Origin: Sulfitobacter sp. S223
GTDB lineage: Bacteria; Pseudomonadota; Alphaproteobacteria; Rhodobacterales; Rhodobacteraceae
Direction: 5' to 3'
Length of the DNA: 64,000 nucleotides
Assembly: GCF_025143825.1 (NCBI RefSeq)
Contig: NZ_CP083560.1
Coordinates: forward strand, 1,984,001-2,048,000
The translations under genes were made by a program, and so were the position numbers. The notes below the pieces were generated by a model. That model saw nothing but the letters and a program-made list of their open reading frames with translations. It did not search any database and was not told where the DNA came from. Positions 8,642 to 18,260 of this stretch are shown here, piece by piece. How positions within the stretch are numbered: the first letter of the stretch is position 1; every line of letters starts with the position of its first letter.

Positions 8642-9550
8642 ATGAATGAACGCACAATATCTACACAAAGCTGGGGGCTTCTGACCCTCCTTGCCCTGAT
8701 TTGGGGCGCTTCTTTCCTGTCGATCCGCATCGCCTTGGACGAAGTCCCGCCGTTAACGGCCGTGGCACACCGCGTGGGCTGGGCGACGCTTGTCCTATGG
8801 GTCTACGTGCTGGTCCGAAAACTGCCCTTGCCACGCGGGCCCCACATCTGGATCGGATTTTTGGGCATGGGGTTGTTGAACAACGTCATACCCTTCAGCC
8901 TTATGGCATGGGGGCAGCTATATATCCCCTCTGGCCTCACCTCGATCTTCAATGCCACGACTGCCGTGTTCGGCGTGCTGGTCGCTGCGATATTCCTGAG
9001 TGATGAACGGCTCTCACCCCGTAAAGCCGTGGGGATTGCTGTTGGCTTTGCCGGTGTGACCACAGCCATCGGCCTGCAAAACCTGCGAGATTTTGATATC
9101 ACGTCTCTGGCACAGCTGGCGGTACTTGCGGGTACACTATCCTATGCCCTTGCAGGCGTTTGGGCGCGCAAGCGCTTGTCCGGGCTGGAGCCACAGGTGG
9201 CCGCCGCCGGCATGCTCACGGCGTCAGCCCTCATGATGATTCCACTCGCATGGATTGTGGACGGTCCAATCCGGTTGGACCTTCAACCGCGCACCATAGC
9301 TGCCATCGCCTATTATGCGATCTGCGCTACGGCATTGGCCTATCTGTTATATTATAAGGTCCTGTCTCTCGCTGGAAGCGGCAACCTGATGCTGGTCACA
9401 TTGTTGGTTGCGCCCGTCGCGATCCTTCTTGGTGCGCTGGTTCTGGGCGAAACCTTATCCCCCAATGCCTATAAGGGCTTTGCTTTGCTGGCGCTTGGTC
9501 TGGTGATCATCGACGGTCGCCTGATTGACCGGCTGCACCGCGCACGCTAG
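8642..9550 (+). CDS. EamA/DMT-superfamily transporter
   Basis: A 302-residue inner-membrane protein with ten predicted helices and two EamA repeats. The start WGLLTLLALIWGASFLSIRI is a classic EamA first helix, and SIFNATTAVFGVLVAAIFLSDE marks the end of the first repeat. It is not a close copy of the preceding transporter; the two share fold rather than obvious sequence. The likely role is export of a small metabolite; substrate unknown. The ribosome-binding site before 8642 is weak. Confidence 0.85.
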   Translation: MNERTISTQSWGLLTLLALIWGASFLSIRIALDEVPPLTAVAHRVGWATLVLWVYVLVRKLPLPRGPHIWIGFLGMGLLNNVIPFSLMAWGQLYIPSGLTSIFNATTAVFGVLVAAIFLSDERLSPRKAVGIAVGFAGVTTAIGLQNLRDFDITSLAQLAVLAGTLSYALAGVWARKRLSGLEPQVAAAGMLTASALMMIPLAWIVDGPIRLDLQPRTIAAIAYYAICATALAYLLYYKVLSLAGSGNLMLVTLLVAPVAILLGALVLGETLSPNAYKGFALLALGLVIIDGRLIDRLHRAR

Positions 9551-9580
9551 GGAAAGGGCAATACCAGCCCGGAGGCACCC

Positions 9581-10429
9581 ATGCTCTATCCCGATGCAAA
9601 AAGCTGGCGCACAGCTGCGCATAAATCCGTCCTGTTTTTCGGCATGTCCGGCTTGGGCAAAACCCACGTTTCCAAGACACTGGTACAACAAGGTGGCTGG
9701 TTCCATTATTCAATTGATTACCGTATCGGCACCTCCGGTATGCACCGGCACATCAAGGATAATCTGATTGCGCACGCCATGCGAGAGCCGTTTCTGGCGG
9801 AAATGCTGCGTGCGGATGCTATGTATCTGGAACCCAATATACATGACCATGACCTGAGCGCTGTGTCGGCTTATTTGGGCAAGCCGGGTAATCCGGCAAA
9901 AGGCGGATTGCCAATGGCCGAATATACCACACGCCAAAGCCAGTTTCGCGAGGCGGAAATCGCGGCACTGATGGACACCGAGGCCTTCATGGCCCGCGCG
10001 CAGAACCTATATGGCTACCCAAACTTTATCTGCGACACCGGAGGCTCTATCTGCGAATGGATTGATCCGGAAAATGACGCAGACCCACTTTTGGACAAGC
10101 TTTCGGAAATATGTCTGCTCATCTGGATCAAGGGCGATGACGCCCATTCCCAAGAACTGATCCGGCGGTTTGACCGTGCGCCGAAACCTATGGCGTATCA
10201 TCCTGACTTCCTTGCGCGGGTTTGGGACGAATATCTAAGCAAAAACAATATTAAAGAAGAAGATGTTGATCCGGACGCCTTCATTCGATGGACCTACGCG
10301 CAGGCTCTGGCGCACCGCCAGCCGCGCTATGAAGCGATGGCGCGTCACGGCATCACCGTCACGGCCGAGGAAATGCACGCGGTCACAAATTCTGATGACT
10401 TTGATGCGCTGATCGCCTCCAAGCTTTAG
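9581..10429 (+). CDS. P-loop ATPase/kinase-like protein of unknown function
   Basis: A 282-residue soluble protein with a Walker A motif GMSGLGKT at residues 21-28, after strand SVLFF, much like shikimate- and adenylylsulfate-kinase folds. A Walker B-like strand may be NFICDTGGSICEW near 145-157, and LLIWIKGDDAHSQELIRRFDRAPKPMAY resembles a nucleotide-kinase lid region. I recall this family as an uncharacterised Rhodobacterales 'ATPase' but know no function. GGAGG precedes the ATG. It sits 79 bases upstream of metA on the same strand. Confidence 0.7.
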   Translation: MLYPDAKSWRTAAHKSVLFFGMSGLGKTHVSKTLVQQGGWFHYSIDYRIGTSGMHRHIKDNLIAHAMREPFLAEMLRADAMYLEPNIHDHDLSAVSAYLGKPGNPAKGGLPMAEYTTRQSQFREAEIAALMDTEAFMARAQNLYGYPNFICDTGGSICEWIDPENDADPLLDKLSEICLLIWIKGDDAHSQELIRRFDRAPKPMAYHPDFLARVWDEYLSKNNIKEEDVDPDAFIRWTYAQALAHRQPRYEAMARHGITVTAEEMHAVTNSDDFDALIASKL

Positions 10430-10508
10430 ACACGATCCCGTGCGGCCCCTTGAGACTGTGGGCCTCCGGCTCTACTTGTAATGCCCGACTGATAAAAAGT
10501 ACTGACAC

Positions 10509-11426
10509 ATGCCCATCAAAATTCCTGCTGCCCTGCCCGCCTACGAAGTTTTGACCCGTGAGGGCGTAAGTGTCATGGACGAAGATCAAGCTGCACTGCA
10601 GGACATTCGGCCTCTGCGCATCGCGTTGTTGAACCTGATGCCCAAGAAAATCCAGACAGAGAACCAGTTTGCGCGACTGATCGGTGCGACGCCGCTCCAG
10701 ATTGAGCTGTCGCTGCTGCGCATGACCGATCACCAGACGCGCAACACAGCCGCCGAACATATGGAGAGCTTTTATCGCCCTGTCTCCGAAGTCTGGGATG
10801 AAAAGTTCGACGGCCTGATCATCACAGGCGCCCCGATCGAGCATCTAGAATTTCAGGACGTGGATTACTACTCAGAGCTTGAGCGCGTAATGGATTGGAC
10901 CCAGACCAATGTTCAGTCCACCTTCGGCGTCTGCTGGGGTGCGATGGCGATGATCAATCACTTTCACGGCGTGAAAAAACACATCCTTGATGCAAAAGCG
11001 TTTGGCTGCTTTCGGCACCAGAACCTTGCGCCGGCCTCGCCCTATCTCAACGGGTTTTCCGACGATTGTGTGATCCCTGTCTCACGCTGGACCGAGATCC
11101 GCCAGAACGAGGTGGACAGCCACCCATCGTTGAAGACGCTTTTGGGCAGTGACGAAGTTGGCCCCGCATTGGTGGAAGACCCCGAACACCGCGCTATCTA
11201 CATCTTCAATCACTTTGAATACGACCGTGACACACTAAAGCAAGAGTACGACCGCGATATCGAAGCAGGCACGCCCATCAATGTGCCCGTCAATTACTAC
11301 ACCAACGATGACCCCAGTTTGCCCCCGGTCAACCGCTGGCGCAGCCATGCGCATTTGCTTTTCGGCAACTGGATACAGGAAATCTATCAGTCAACGCCCT
11401 ATGATATTGAAAAAATCGGCCTTTAA
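10509..11426 (+). CDS. metA: Homoserine O-acyltransferase (predicted acetyl-CoA specific)
   Basis: A 305-residue enzyme of methionine synthesis that acylates the hydroxyl of homoserine. The family's nucleophile Cys142 is in GVCWGAMAM, and His235 and Glu237 are in FNHFEYDR. Residue 111 is Glu (GAPIEHLEF); in this family Glu111 has been linked to acetyl-CoA use and Gly111 to succinyl-CoA, so I predict O-acetylhomoserine as product despite the metA name. No good ribosome-binding site is seen. A hydrolase gene overlaps or directly follows the stop. Confidence 0.95.
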   Translation: MPIKIPAALPAYEVLTREGVSVMDEDQAALQDIRPLRIALLNLMPKKIQTENQFARLIGATPLQIELSLLRMTDHQTRNTAAEHMESFYRPVSEVWDEKFDGLIITGAPIEHLEFQDVDYYSELERVMDWTQTNVQSTFGVCWGAMAMINHFHGVKKHILDAKAFGCFRHQNLAPASPYLNGFSDDCVIPVSRWTEIRQNEVDSHPSLKTLLGSDEVGPALVEDPEHRAIYIFNHFEYDRDTLKQEYDRDIEAGTPINVPVNYYTNDDPSLPPVNRWRSHAHLLFGNWIQEIYQSTPYDIEKIGL

Positions 11427-12387
11427 AATGTTGCTGTTCGTGTCAGTCGCTGTGACCTTGGTGGTCGCCGTACAATGGCGTGCCAGCGCACGCGAGGCGT
11501 CAGCGACCAAAAACTATCCCCCCCAAGGTCGGGTGGTTGATGTCGATGGCACTCCCGTTCACGTCTTGATCGAGGGCAGCGGTCCGGACCTGATATTGAT
11601 CCACGGTGCCAGCGGCAATGTCCGCGACTGGACTTTTGATTTCGCTGACCGTGTGTCTGACCGCTACCGCGTGATTATGCTAGATCGTCCGGGTCTTGGC
11701 TGGACAGGTCGGCTGCCTGGCAAGGGCGGTGCATGGAATACAGCGAATGAAACCCCGATGGAGCAAGCAGCCCTGTTGCAAAAGGCCGCTGACATTGTGG
11801 GCGTGGACCGCCCCATCGTGGTCGGCCATTCCTTTGGGGGTGCGGTCGCGATGGCTTGGGCATTGAACAGGCCCAATGAAACTGCCGCTGTTGTCATGCT
11901 TGGGGCTGTTTCCAACCCTTGGCCGGGAGAGCTCGGTTGGACATATACCGTTGTCGGGACTGCGTTAGGTGGCGGGCTGTTGGTCCCCTTCATTTCCGCC
12001 TTCCTTCCACAAAGCTATGTGGACAGCAGCGTCGAGAGCATCTTCACACCCCAGCAAGCGCCGCCAGACTATGCCCACCACGTTGGTGCCGGTTTGGTTC
12101 TGCGCCGCGAAAGCCTGCGCGCCAATGCGCAGCAGGTCAATTATCTACGCCCTCATATCGTGAAAATGTCTCAACGGTATAATAGCTTGGACATGCCGAT
12201 GGAGATCGTGCACGGCGACGCCGATACGATCGTCCCCCTGTCAGTCCACTCCGAACCTTTGTCCAAACAGGTGGCAGGTGCGCGGCTTACAGTACTGTCC
12301 GGTGTGGGCCATATGCCACATCATGCCGCCCCGGACGAAGTGGAGGCCGCAATTGACCGCGCCGCATCCCGTGCGGGTTTGCGTTAA
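11401..12387 (+). CDS. Membrane-anchored alpha/beta hydrolase
   Basis: A 328-residue alpha/beta hydrolase with an N-terminal signal-anchor (MILKKSAFK then a hydrophobic run to about residue 25). The oxyanion HG is in ILIHGASG near 66-73; the nucleophile elbow is GHSFG (Ser144); the acid is in [10 protein letters not shown] and the His in GVGHMPHH. It therefore probably acts on an ester or similar bond outside the cytoplasm. Two starts are possible: 11401, overlapping metA by 26 bases and giving a basic n-region, or 11428 just after the metA stop. I prefer 11401, with low certainty. Substrate unknown. Confidence 0.8.
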   Translation: MILKKSAFKMLLFVSVAVTLVVAVQWRASAREASATKNYPPQGRVVDVDGTPVHVLIEGSGPDLILIHGASGNVRDWTFDFADRVSDRYRVIMLDRPGLGWTGRLPGKGGAWNTANETPMEQAALLQKAADIVGVDRPIVVGHSFGGAVAMAWALNRPNETAAVVMLGAVSNPWPGELGWTYTVVGTALGGGLLVPFISAFLPQSYVDSSVESIFTPQQAPPDYAHHVGAGLVLRRESLRANAQQVNYLRPHIVKMSQRYNSLDMPMEIVHGDADTIVPLSVHSEPLSKQVAGARLTVLSGVGHMPHHAAPDEVEAAIDRAASRAGLR

Positions 12388-12435
12388 TCCCGTTAACATC
12401 GCATATTGAAAGAAATTTCACACAGGAGGCCCGTG

Positions 12436-13305
12436 ATGGAGCTGCCCTTTGATGGTGCGATCAGCGCCTACTACGAAAACGATGCCCCAAAAGATATTCG
12501 TGAGGCCGTGAAAAAGGCCGAAAAGGATGACATTCTGACCGAAAGCTATCCGCACGACAGCAGGATGGGCAGAAAATCCTATGACCGCCAAATGGACGCC
12601 CTTCAAATTGAACTGGTGAAATTGCAATCTTGGGTCCGCGACAGCGGAACGCGGATCGCGATCTTGTTCGAAGGGCGTGACGCTGCAGGAAAAGGCGGCA
12701 CCATCGGGCGCTTCCGTATGAATCTCAACCCGCGTGATGCGCATGTGATCGCCCTTGCAAAGCCTACCGATGAAGAACGCAGCCAATGGTATTTCCAGCG
12801 GTATATCAAACACCTCCCCTCGGCCGGTGAAATCGCGTTCTTTGACCGCTCATGGTACAATCGGGGCGTTGTCGAGCCTGTCTTTGGCTTTTGCACGCCG
12901 GATGAAAACACGCAGTTTTTCCAACAGGTTCAACCGTTCGAGCAGATGTTGGTCGAAGACGGTGTTCACCTGTTCAAGTTCTGGCTGAACGTAGGTCGTG
13001 CCGAACAATTGCGCCGGATGCTCGCGCGCGAGAGTGATCCGCTTAAGCAATGGAAGCTGTCGGGCATTGATGTCAAAGGCTTGAGCCTTTGGAATGAATA
13101 CACCGCTGCCATTCAGGACACGCTGGCGCGCAGTCACACACTTCTTGCTCCATGGACGGTTGTGCGGTCTGACGACAAACGCCGTGCACGCCTGAACGCC
13201 ATTCGGACCGTTTTGCACCAGTTCGATTACACGCGTAAGGACGTAGACGCGATCGGGCCGATCGACAGCACCGTTTGCGGTGGGCCAGAGATTTGGGATG
13301 TCTAA
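12436..13305 (+). CDS. ppk2: Polyphosphate kinase 2
   Basis: A 289-residue PPK2-family enzyme that moves phosphate between polyphosphate and nucleotides. Walker A GRDAAGKG is at 80-87, and the lid-proximal FDRSWYNR near 135-142 is the Walker B-type motif of the family. The single-domain length fits the class that phosphorylates nucleoside diphosphates (class I), although class cannot be settled by eye. AGGAGG 7 bases before the ATG fixes the start at 12436. Its end overlaps the next gene, a TetR regulator, by 8 bases. Confidence 0.93.
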   Translation: MELPFDGAISAYYENDAPKDIREAVKKAEKDDILTESYPHDSRMGRKSYDRQMDALQIELVKLQSWVRDSGTRIAILFEGRDAAGKGGTIGRFRMNLNPRDAHVIALAKPTDEERSQWYFQRYIKHLPSAGEIAFFDRSWYNRGVVEPVFGFCTPDENTQFFQQVQPFEQMLVEDGVHLFKFWLNVGRAEQLRRMLARESDPLKQWKLSGIDVKGLSLWNEYTAAIQDTLARSHTLLAPWTVVRSDDKRRARLNAIRTVLHQFDYTRKDVDAIGPIDSTVCGGPEIWDV

Positions 13306-13915
13306 GCGTGGCTATCATCACGGCAATCTAAGGCAGGCCTTGGTTGATGCTGCGCTAAAGCTGATTGAGCTGCGCGGCCCGACCGGCTTTACCCTGTCAG
13401 AGGCCGCAAAACAGGCGGGTGTCACACCCGCTGCCGTCTACCGACATTTCGAAGGGCGCGAGGACCTGATTGCCGAAGCGGCCCTGCAGGGGTACGAGAT
13501 TTTCGGCGACCTGATGCAATACACCTATGAAAGCGGCCAGCCGTCTGCGCTGCAAGCGTTCGAGGCGACAGGCCGTGCCTACCTCGCTTTTGCGCGCAAA
13601 TACCCGGGCCATTACATTGCGATGTTTGAAAGTGGTGTGCAGATCAACCGGTCTGCGGCCTTGGCGGCAGTGGCCAACCGCGCGAATGCCGTGCTGGAAC
13701 AGGCGGCCACCGATCTAAGCCAGCATATTCCAGAAGATAAACGCCCCCCTGCCTCTATGTTCTCGGCTCATATCTGGGCGCTGAGCCATGGTGTAGTGGA
13801 ATTATTTGCCCGAAACTCGCCCGGTCGTGCCTCCCCTTTCCCGCCCGAAGACTTGTTGGAGACGGGCATCGGGATCTATTTGCGCGGCCTGGGGCTGATC
13901 GCACCCGATGATTAG
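13298..13915 (+). CDS. TetR/AcrR-family regulator
   Basis: A 205-residue one-component regulator. The DNA-binding domain is at about 8-58: GNLRQALVDAALKLIE, then LSEAAKQAGVTPAAVYRHFEGREDLIAE, with the recognition helix in AVYRHF. The C-terminal region resembles the WHG-type TetR ligand-binding domain (HYIAMFESGV). The ATG lies inside the last codons of ppk2 and the stop overlaps the next ATG, making a three-gene coupled unit. It may control this unit; no operator was identified. Confidence 0.88.
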   Translation: MSKRGYHHGNLRQALVDAALKLIELRGPTGFTLSEAAKQAGVTPAAVYRHFEGREDLIAEAALQGYEIFGDLMQYTYESGQPSALQAFEATGRAYLAFARKYPGHYIAMFESGVQINRSAALAAVANRANAVLEQAATDLSQHIPEDKRPPASMFSAHIWALSHGVVELFARNSPGRASPFPPEDLLETGIGIYLRGLGLIAPDD

Positions 13916-14276
13916 GCTTTGGGAGCGGCTGCCGCTGACATGGCGGTTCATGGCGCAGGAATATGGCGTACTTGTACTTGCGGGGGGTATTTTCGCGGTT
14001 GCTACCCTGACCTTCTTTATCCTTGCCAAGCCCGACAGGCACACGCATCTGCGCTTTGTCTCGGTGCAGACTGTGTCGATGTTTGACACTTCCAGCGACA
14101 GCGGATTTACATTTCACGCGGTTGTCAGGTTGCCCGACGGCACTCAAACGAAGGTCTCCACCAGCAGCTTTGCTGCGGCGCAGTGGTTCCTCAAAGATAC
14201 CTGTGTCGAGGAGCGAATACGCGAAAGCGGGCGCGTGTTCTATAAACTCGTAGCCCCTGACAACTGTTTACCCTGA
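13908..14276 (+). CDS. Small membrane protein of unknown function
   Basis: A 122-residue protein with one strong transmembrane helix at about 18-40 ([21 protein letters not shown]) and a soluble C-terminal domain with two cysteines (Cys96 and Cys120) that could pair outside the membrane. The start overlaps the TetR stop (ATGATTAG). The 3' end overlaps the convergent LLM oxidoreductase by 37 bases. I do not recognise the family. Coupling to ppk2 and tetR suggests a shared function in this envelope or polyphosphate context, but this is inference. Confidence 0.65.
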   Translation: MIRLWERLPLTWRFMAQEYGVLVLAGGIFAVATLTFFILAKPDRHTHLRFVSVQTVSMFDTSSDSGFTFHAVVRLPDGTQTKVSTSSFAAAQWFLKDTCVEERIRESGRVFYKLVAPDNCLP

Positions 14277-15259
14277 ACAAGATCACCCATCGCCTCAGCA
14301 GCAATGGTAAAGGAGCGTTTGCGCGCCGCGTGATCGTGAATTTGGCCCGTCAGGATCAGCTCGTCCGGCTGGTATTTCGTCACCAGCTCTGCCAGCTGCC
14401 GCCGCACAGTCTCGGGCGCGCCGGTTGCGGTGATCCTCAGCGCTTGATCCACACCCCGTCGCAGGGCGGGGCCGATTTCAGCATCGATATCGTCCACGGG
14501 ACGCGGCAACTTCCCGGGCATTCCACTACGCAGGCGCGCGAAGGCCTGCTGTACAGAAGTCCGCAGATAGGCCGCCTCGGCGTCGCTATCTGCACCGATG
14601 ACGTTCACCGCCAGCATGAATTTGGGCGCATCAAGACTTTCTGAGGGTTTGAAATCACGGCGATAGATATAGGCCGCATCTTCCAGCGCGTCCGGCGCGA
14701 AATGAGACGCAAACGCGTAAGGCAGGCCAAAATGCGCCGCCAGTTGCGCACCATACAGCGAAGAGCCCAGAATCCATAACGGCACATGAGTGCCCTGCCC
14801 CGGATGCGCCTGAACAGCTGCGCGCGGGTCGGCATCATCGAGATATCCCATCAGCTCGGCCACTTCGGCGGGAAAGTTGTCCTCGCCGGTACGGCCCCGC
14901 CGCAATGCGTGCCAGACAGCTTGATCACCCCCCGGCGCGCGGCCCAGCCCCAGATCGATCCGGTCACCGTACAGCGTGGCAAGCGTGCCGAATTGCTCTG
15001 CAATCGTTAGTGGCGCGTGGTTCGGCAGCATCACACCGCCTGCCCCCACGCGAATGGTCTTTGTCTTGCCTGCCACATGACCCAACAGCACGGCCGTCGC
15101 CGCAGAGGCAATACCCGGCATGTTGTGATGTTCTGCCATCCAATAGCGGTGATAGCCCAAAGCCTCGGCATGCTGGGCCAGATCGGCAGTGTTTTGCATG
15201 GCATCAGCCGCACTATGCCCCTCGGGCACGGGGCACAGATCGAGGATAGAGTATTTCAT
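14240..15259 (-). CDS. LLM-class flavin-dependent oxidoreductase
   Basis: A 339-residue luciferase-like monooxygenase-fold protein of the bacterial 'MsnO8/YhbW-like' group. [12 protein letters not shown] at the N-terminus, [20 protein letters not shown] and [16 protein letters not shown] then [24 protein letters not shown] are diagnostic. It uses reduced flavin supplied by a separate reductase; substrate unknown. I set the start at the second of two in-frame ATGs because AGGA is correctly spaced from it. Its 3' end overlaps the converging membrane protein gene. Confidence 0.9.
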   Translation of the reverse strand: MKYSILDLCPVPEGHSAADAMQNTADLAQHAEALGYHRYWMAEHHNMPGIASAATAVLLGHVAGKTKTIRVGAGGVMLPNHAPLTIAEQFGTLATLYGDRIDLGLGRAPGGDQAVWHALRRGRTGEDNFPAEVAELMGYLDDADPRAAVQAHPGQGTHVPLWILGSSLYGAQLAAHFGLPYAFASHFAPDALEDAAYIYRRDFKPSESLDAPKFMLAVNVIGADSDAEAAYLRTSVQQAFARLRSGMPGKLPRPVDDIDAEIGPALRRGVDQALRITATGAPETVRRQLAELVTKYQPDELILTGQIHDHAARKRSFTIAAEAMGDLVQGKQLSGATSL

Positions 15260-15355
15260 GGGCATTCCTAATTACTTACCCCTCTACATAGGCATGCGAA
15301 AGGGTCCTCGAAAGGGGCGTCTAGTCGAAAGATAGTGAAGATTCCGCCGCTGTCG

Positions 15356-15709
15356 TTAGATTTTGCATTCCGGATTTCCGAACTTGGCTAGACAGGCCTT
15401 TTGCGTGCATACGGTGATCTGCGCATCACGCTGCGGCTTATTCCGGTCCACAGTCCGGATCGCCGGATATCTAAGGTATTCAGTCCGCATCACCGGTGTA
15501 CAGATGATCTTCTGACCTTTTTCCTTACAGGTTGTTCGGCCGGTCGGAACCCGTCTGGATTCTGTCACATAATAGAATTCTTGTTCATAACGCGGTGGAA
15601 TCTTCGTGAACCACTCGGCGACGCAAACATTACGCTCAGCCCTGTACTCAGGCGTACCACAGCCCACCAGAAGCCCTGCGATAGCTATGAGGCAAACTCT
15701 TCTCAACAT
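15356..15709 (-). CDS. Small cysteine-rich lipoprotein
   Basis: A 117-residue secreted protein. MLRRVCLIAIAGLLVGCG is a lipoprotein signal with lipobox LLVG|C near residue 17. The mature part has six further cysteines, which could form disulfides (positions about 29, 61, 70, 101, 106, 115). The reading frame stays open a further 140 codons upstream, but that part has no plausible start and atypical composition, so I begin at the signal peptide. The ribosome-binding site is weak. Family not recognised; the lipobox makes an envelope location likely. Confidence 0.7.
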   Translation of the reverse strand: MLRRVCLIAIAGLLVGCGTPEYRAERNVCVAEWFTKIPPRYEQEFYYVTESRRVPTGRTTCKEKGQKIICTPVMRTEYLRYPAIRTVDRNKPQRDAQITVCTQKACLAKFGNPECKI

Positions 15710-17018
15710 AGTGATACTTCGTGTGCATAGATTCAATTCACCATCCCCCATCATTAAACAAATCCACGCCAAGGCATCTGGATTCATCGCACTGTCTGAT
15801 TTGGCAGAACCGATCCTACCTGAATCAAGTATGCGCCCAACAGCCGCGTTTGGGAATGACGCAGGTGGCAAAAACCACATGCCCAAACTGATCCACCGAC
15901 ATTTTAGGCAAGATCGAACGCCCGATGATGCGGGCAGTCTCAAACAGGTCGAACCTGTTTCACCCAAACCAGAGAGATGATCTATAATATCAAATGCTCG
16001 GAAAATCAAAAGTCCGATCAATGTCCTAGCCGTCAAAGCCTCAGCGTAGACCTGTAAATTGTGGTTCTTATTCTTCAGTAAGGTAATACGCGCGCCACTA
16101 TTTTGGTCATTACGAAACCCCTTTAGCATCACAGCGAATACATCGCGCTTTTTGCAAATTTTGGGTCAGTTTTTTGGATTTTGCAGTCAGCGGTTTTGAT
16201 AATAAACCTCGTCTCGAGCCACCGAGCAGAGGCCCCTTGTGCTGAATTGGGATGATTTAAAGCACTGTCTTGCGTTGGACGGCCACGATTTGCTGCAAAA
16301 TGCCAGACCACGGGAACCATATCTGCGCCCAAGCCTCCAACCTGTCTATCTACCTCTATGCCTCTGCCCACAGCGATAGCTTGCCGAACGATTTGGTAGA
16401 GATTGATTATGACGGCATTTCCATTCAACCAAAAGTTTACGGATTTGACATGCCGTCTATTCCGAAACTGCGGGAAGAACGTTGCCCCAATCGGACTGAC
16501 ATAAACGAGGAAACCGCACAAAATCGCAAGTGTTGCTTTGCATTTCTGTCTATCGCTGATGCCGTAAAACGTTGCAAGCTACCATGACCCAAGAGGTATT
16601 GCGCACCAGATAGAGGCAAAGTTAAACAAGGGAACAGAGTATATCCCTTGGACTATGCATATCGTTTCGGGGAGATCGTTGATCCTGGCTGGCACGCAAC
16701 CCTTCAACAGTATGGGAGGGCTCTCTTGGCACAACGTTCTTCCCGCATTTTCTCCAAACAACCGCCATTGCGCATCATTAGGTGCTGGTGCGTGTTCATT
16801 TTGTATCCGCTGGCCTTGTCATCACCTTGGGCAAACGCACGCGCCTTGTGGCAGCTTTTGTACTGTCGATAGTATCTTGATGCCGCTTGGCCAGAACCTG
16901 TTGGCTATCCTTGCTATCGTACTCGTCAAGCTCGTTGTCAGGGGCGATGGCAGTCACGCCATGCGTTCCCAAGGACGGTAAAACAACCCGCTCTTACACA
17001 CTTACACTTAACAACAAA
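15710..17018. other. Gene-poor, probably decayed region
   Basis: About 1.3 kb with only short frames of unconvincing composition on both strands. Around 16789-16875 one plus-strand frame reads as a hydrophobic helix with a basic loop (ITLGKRTRLVAAFVL) and then stops, while the adjacent frame continues hydrophobic (LLAILAIVLVKLVV). That fits a frameshifted remnant of a small membrane protein. On the minus strand, 15710-16132 stays open in frame with the lipoprotein but looks non-coding. I see no RNA gene or insertion-sequence ends. Confidence 0.5.
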
Positions 17019-17054
17019 AAAGGCCGCCTCTGAGAGGCGGCCTTTCTTTTTGTC
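17019..17054. terminator. Strong bidirectional terminator after rpsI
   Basis: A 12-bp stem (AAAGGCCGCCTC / GAGGCGGCCTTT) with a TGA loop at 17019-17045. On the minus strand it is followed by TTTTTTGTTG, serving rpsI; on the plus strand by TTCTTTTTG. Confidence 0.92.
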
Positions 17055-17065
17055 TGGTAGAAAGC

Positions 17066-17554
17066 TTAACGCTTGGAGAACTGGAAGCTCTTACGCGCTT
17101 TGGCCTTACCGTATTTCTTACGCTCAACCACACGGCTGTCACGGGTCAGGAAACCTGCCGCTTTCAGCGCGCCGCGCAGGGAGGGATCGTACAGCTGCAG
17201 TGCTTTGGACACGCCGTGCTTAACCGCACCGGCCTGACCGGACAAACCGCCGCCCTTCACTGTGGCATAAACGTCAAACTGACCGTCTGTGCCTGTGATG
17301 CTGAAAGGCTGCTGAAGGATCATCTGAAGAACGGGGCGCGCAAAATATTCGTTCTGCGGCTTGCCGTTTACGACAACCTTACCGGAACCTGGCTTGATCC
17401 AGACGCGGGCAACCGCATCTTTACGCTTGCCGGTTGCATAGGCGCGGCCGAATTCGTCACGAACGGGCTCGCGTGGGGTCAGCTCTACTTCTGGAGTGGC
17501 TTCAATGCCGGCTACAGATGCGAGATCTTCGAGTGTGTTGATTTCGTCAGCCAT
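17066..17554 (-). CDS. rpsI: 30S ribosomal protein S9
   Basis: A 162-residue S9 with the conserved core [18 protein letters not shown], a central [18 protein letters not shown] and the basic C-terminal tail [17 protein letters not shown] that reaches the P-site tRNA. It has the acidic N-terminal extension usual in alphaproteobacteria. Two ATGs six bases apart are possible: 17560 overlaps the rplM stop as ATGA, while 17554 is better spaced from GGAG. It is the second gene of the rplM-rpsI operon and ends before a strong terminator. Confidence 0.97.
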   Translation of the reverse strand: MADEINTLEDLASVAGIEATPEVELTPREPVRDEFGRAYATGKRKDAVARVWIKPGSGKVVVNGKPQNEYFARPVLQMILQQPFSITGTDGQFDVYATVKGGGLSGQAGAVKHGVSKALQLYDPSLRGALKAAGFLTRDSRVVERKKYGKAKARKSFQFSKR

Positions 17555-17556
17555 GC

Positions 17557-18018
17557 TCATGCGCTCCGTGTGTTTTTCTTGTTCATGGATGCAACATCCA
17601 GAACTGTAGGCTCTTGAGCCTCATGAGGATGCTCACCACCGGCGTATACACGCAGGTTTGTCATGATCTGGCGGCTCAGGCGGTTGCCAGGCAGCATGCG
17701 CTTGACCGCTTGGGTCACGATACGCTCGGGGTGCTTGCCCTCGAGAATGTCAGCTTTTGAGCGCTCTTTGATGCCACCGGGGTGACCCGTGTGCCAATAG
17801 AACATCTCTTCACGCTTCTTGCCGGTCATCTGGATTTTCTCGGCGTTGATTACGATGACGTTGTCGCCGCAATCCATGTGAGGTGTGAAGGACGGCTTGT
17901 GCTTGCCGCGCAGACGCATGGCAATAACCGAAGCAAGACGGCCCAGCACGATGCCTTCGGCATCAATGATGATCCATTTCTTGTCGATGTCTGCCGGTGT
18001 TGCAGAAAAGGTTTTCAT
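17557..18018 (-). CDS. rplM: 50S ribosomal protein L13
   Basis: A 153-residue L13. The N-terminus [20 protein letters not shown], then [21 protein letters not shown] and [16 protein letters not shown], is diagnostic, as is [17 protein letters not shown]. The start at 18018 is preferred over an upstream in-frame extension because of family N-termini and GGGA upstream. The stop is shared with the start region of rpsI (ATGA). A good sigma-70 type promoter lies 55-85 bases upstream. Confidence 0.97.
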   Translation of the reverse strand: MKTFSATPADIDKKWIIIDAEGIVLGRLASVIAMRLRGKHKPSFTPHMDCGDNVIVINAEKIQMTGKKREEMFYWHTGHPGGIKERSKADILEGKHPERIVTQAVKRMLPGNRLSRQIMTNLRVYAGGEHPHEAQEPTVLDVASMNKKNTRSA

Positions 18019-18073
18019 ATACGGTAATCCCGTTTGTGTGGTGACAGGGGCGATAGCCCGATGTGATGGGCGG

Positions 18074-18101
18074 GTTATAACCATGCCGCGGGCCACGTCA
18101 A
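18074..18101 (-). promoter_or_regulatory. Sigma-70-type promoter of rplM-rpsI
   Basis: On the minus strand TTGACG (18101-18096), a 16-base spacer, then TATAAC (18079-18074). It lies 56 bases before the rplM ATG and is the best promoter match I noted in the window. Confidence 0.7.
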
Positions 18102-18260
18102 GCGGGACAAAACCTAATAAATCAAGCAAATACAGAGAGTTACAATTAAGGTATTATTTTACCCCATAAATTGGCACCTTGGAGACCCGAAGAACGCCGC
18201 ATCCGTCTGTTTTCGGCCCACCCCCGCCGGCAGAGTCCGCATTCGACGGATCATTCCCGC

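Noticed and set aside
10430-10508. SAM-II riboswitch upstream of metA
   Set aside because: SAM-II elements are common before alphaproteobacterial metA, and a GGCCC/GGGCC pairing is visible here, but I cannot find the conserved pseudoknot segments (the GATTT-like loop and GCTAAA).
15710-16132. Upstream extension of the lipoprotein frame
   Set aside because: Would bury a clear lipoprotein signal in the middle of a protein, and the extension has no family similarity or good start.
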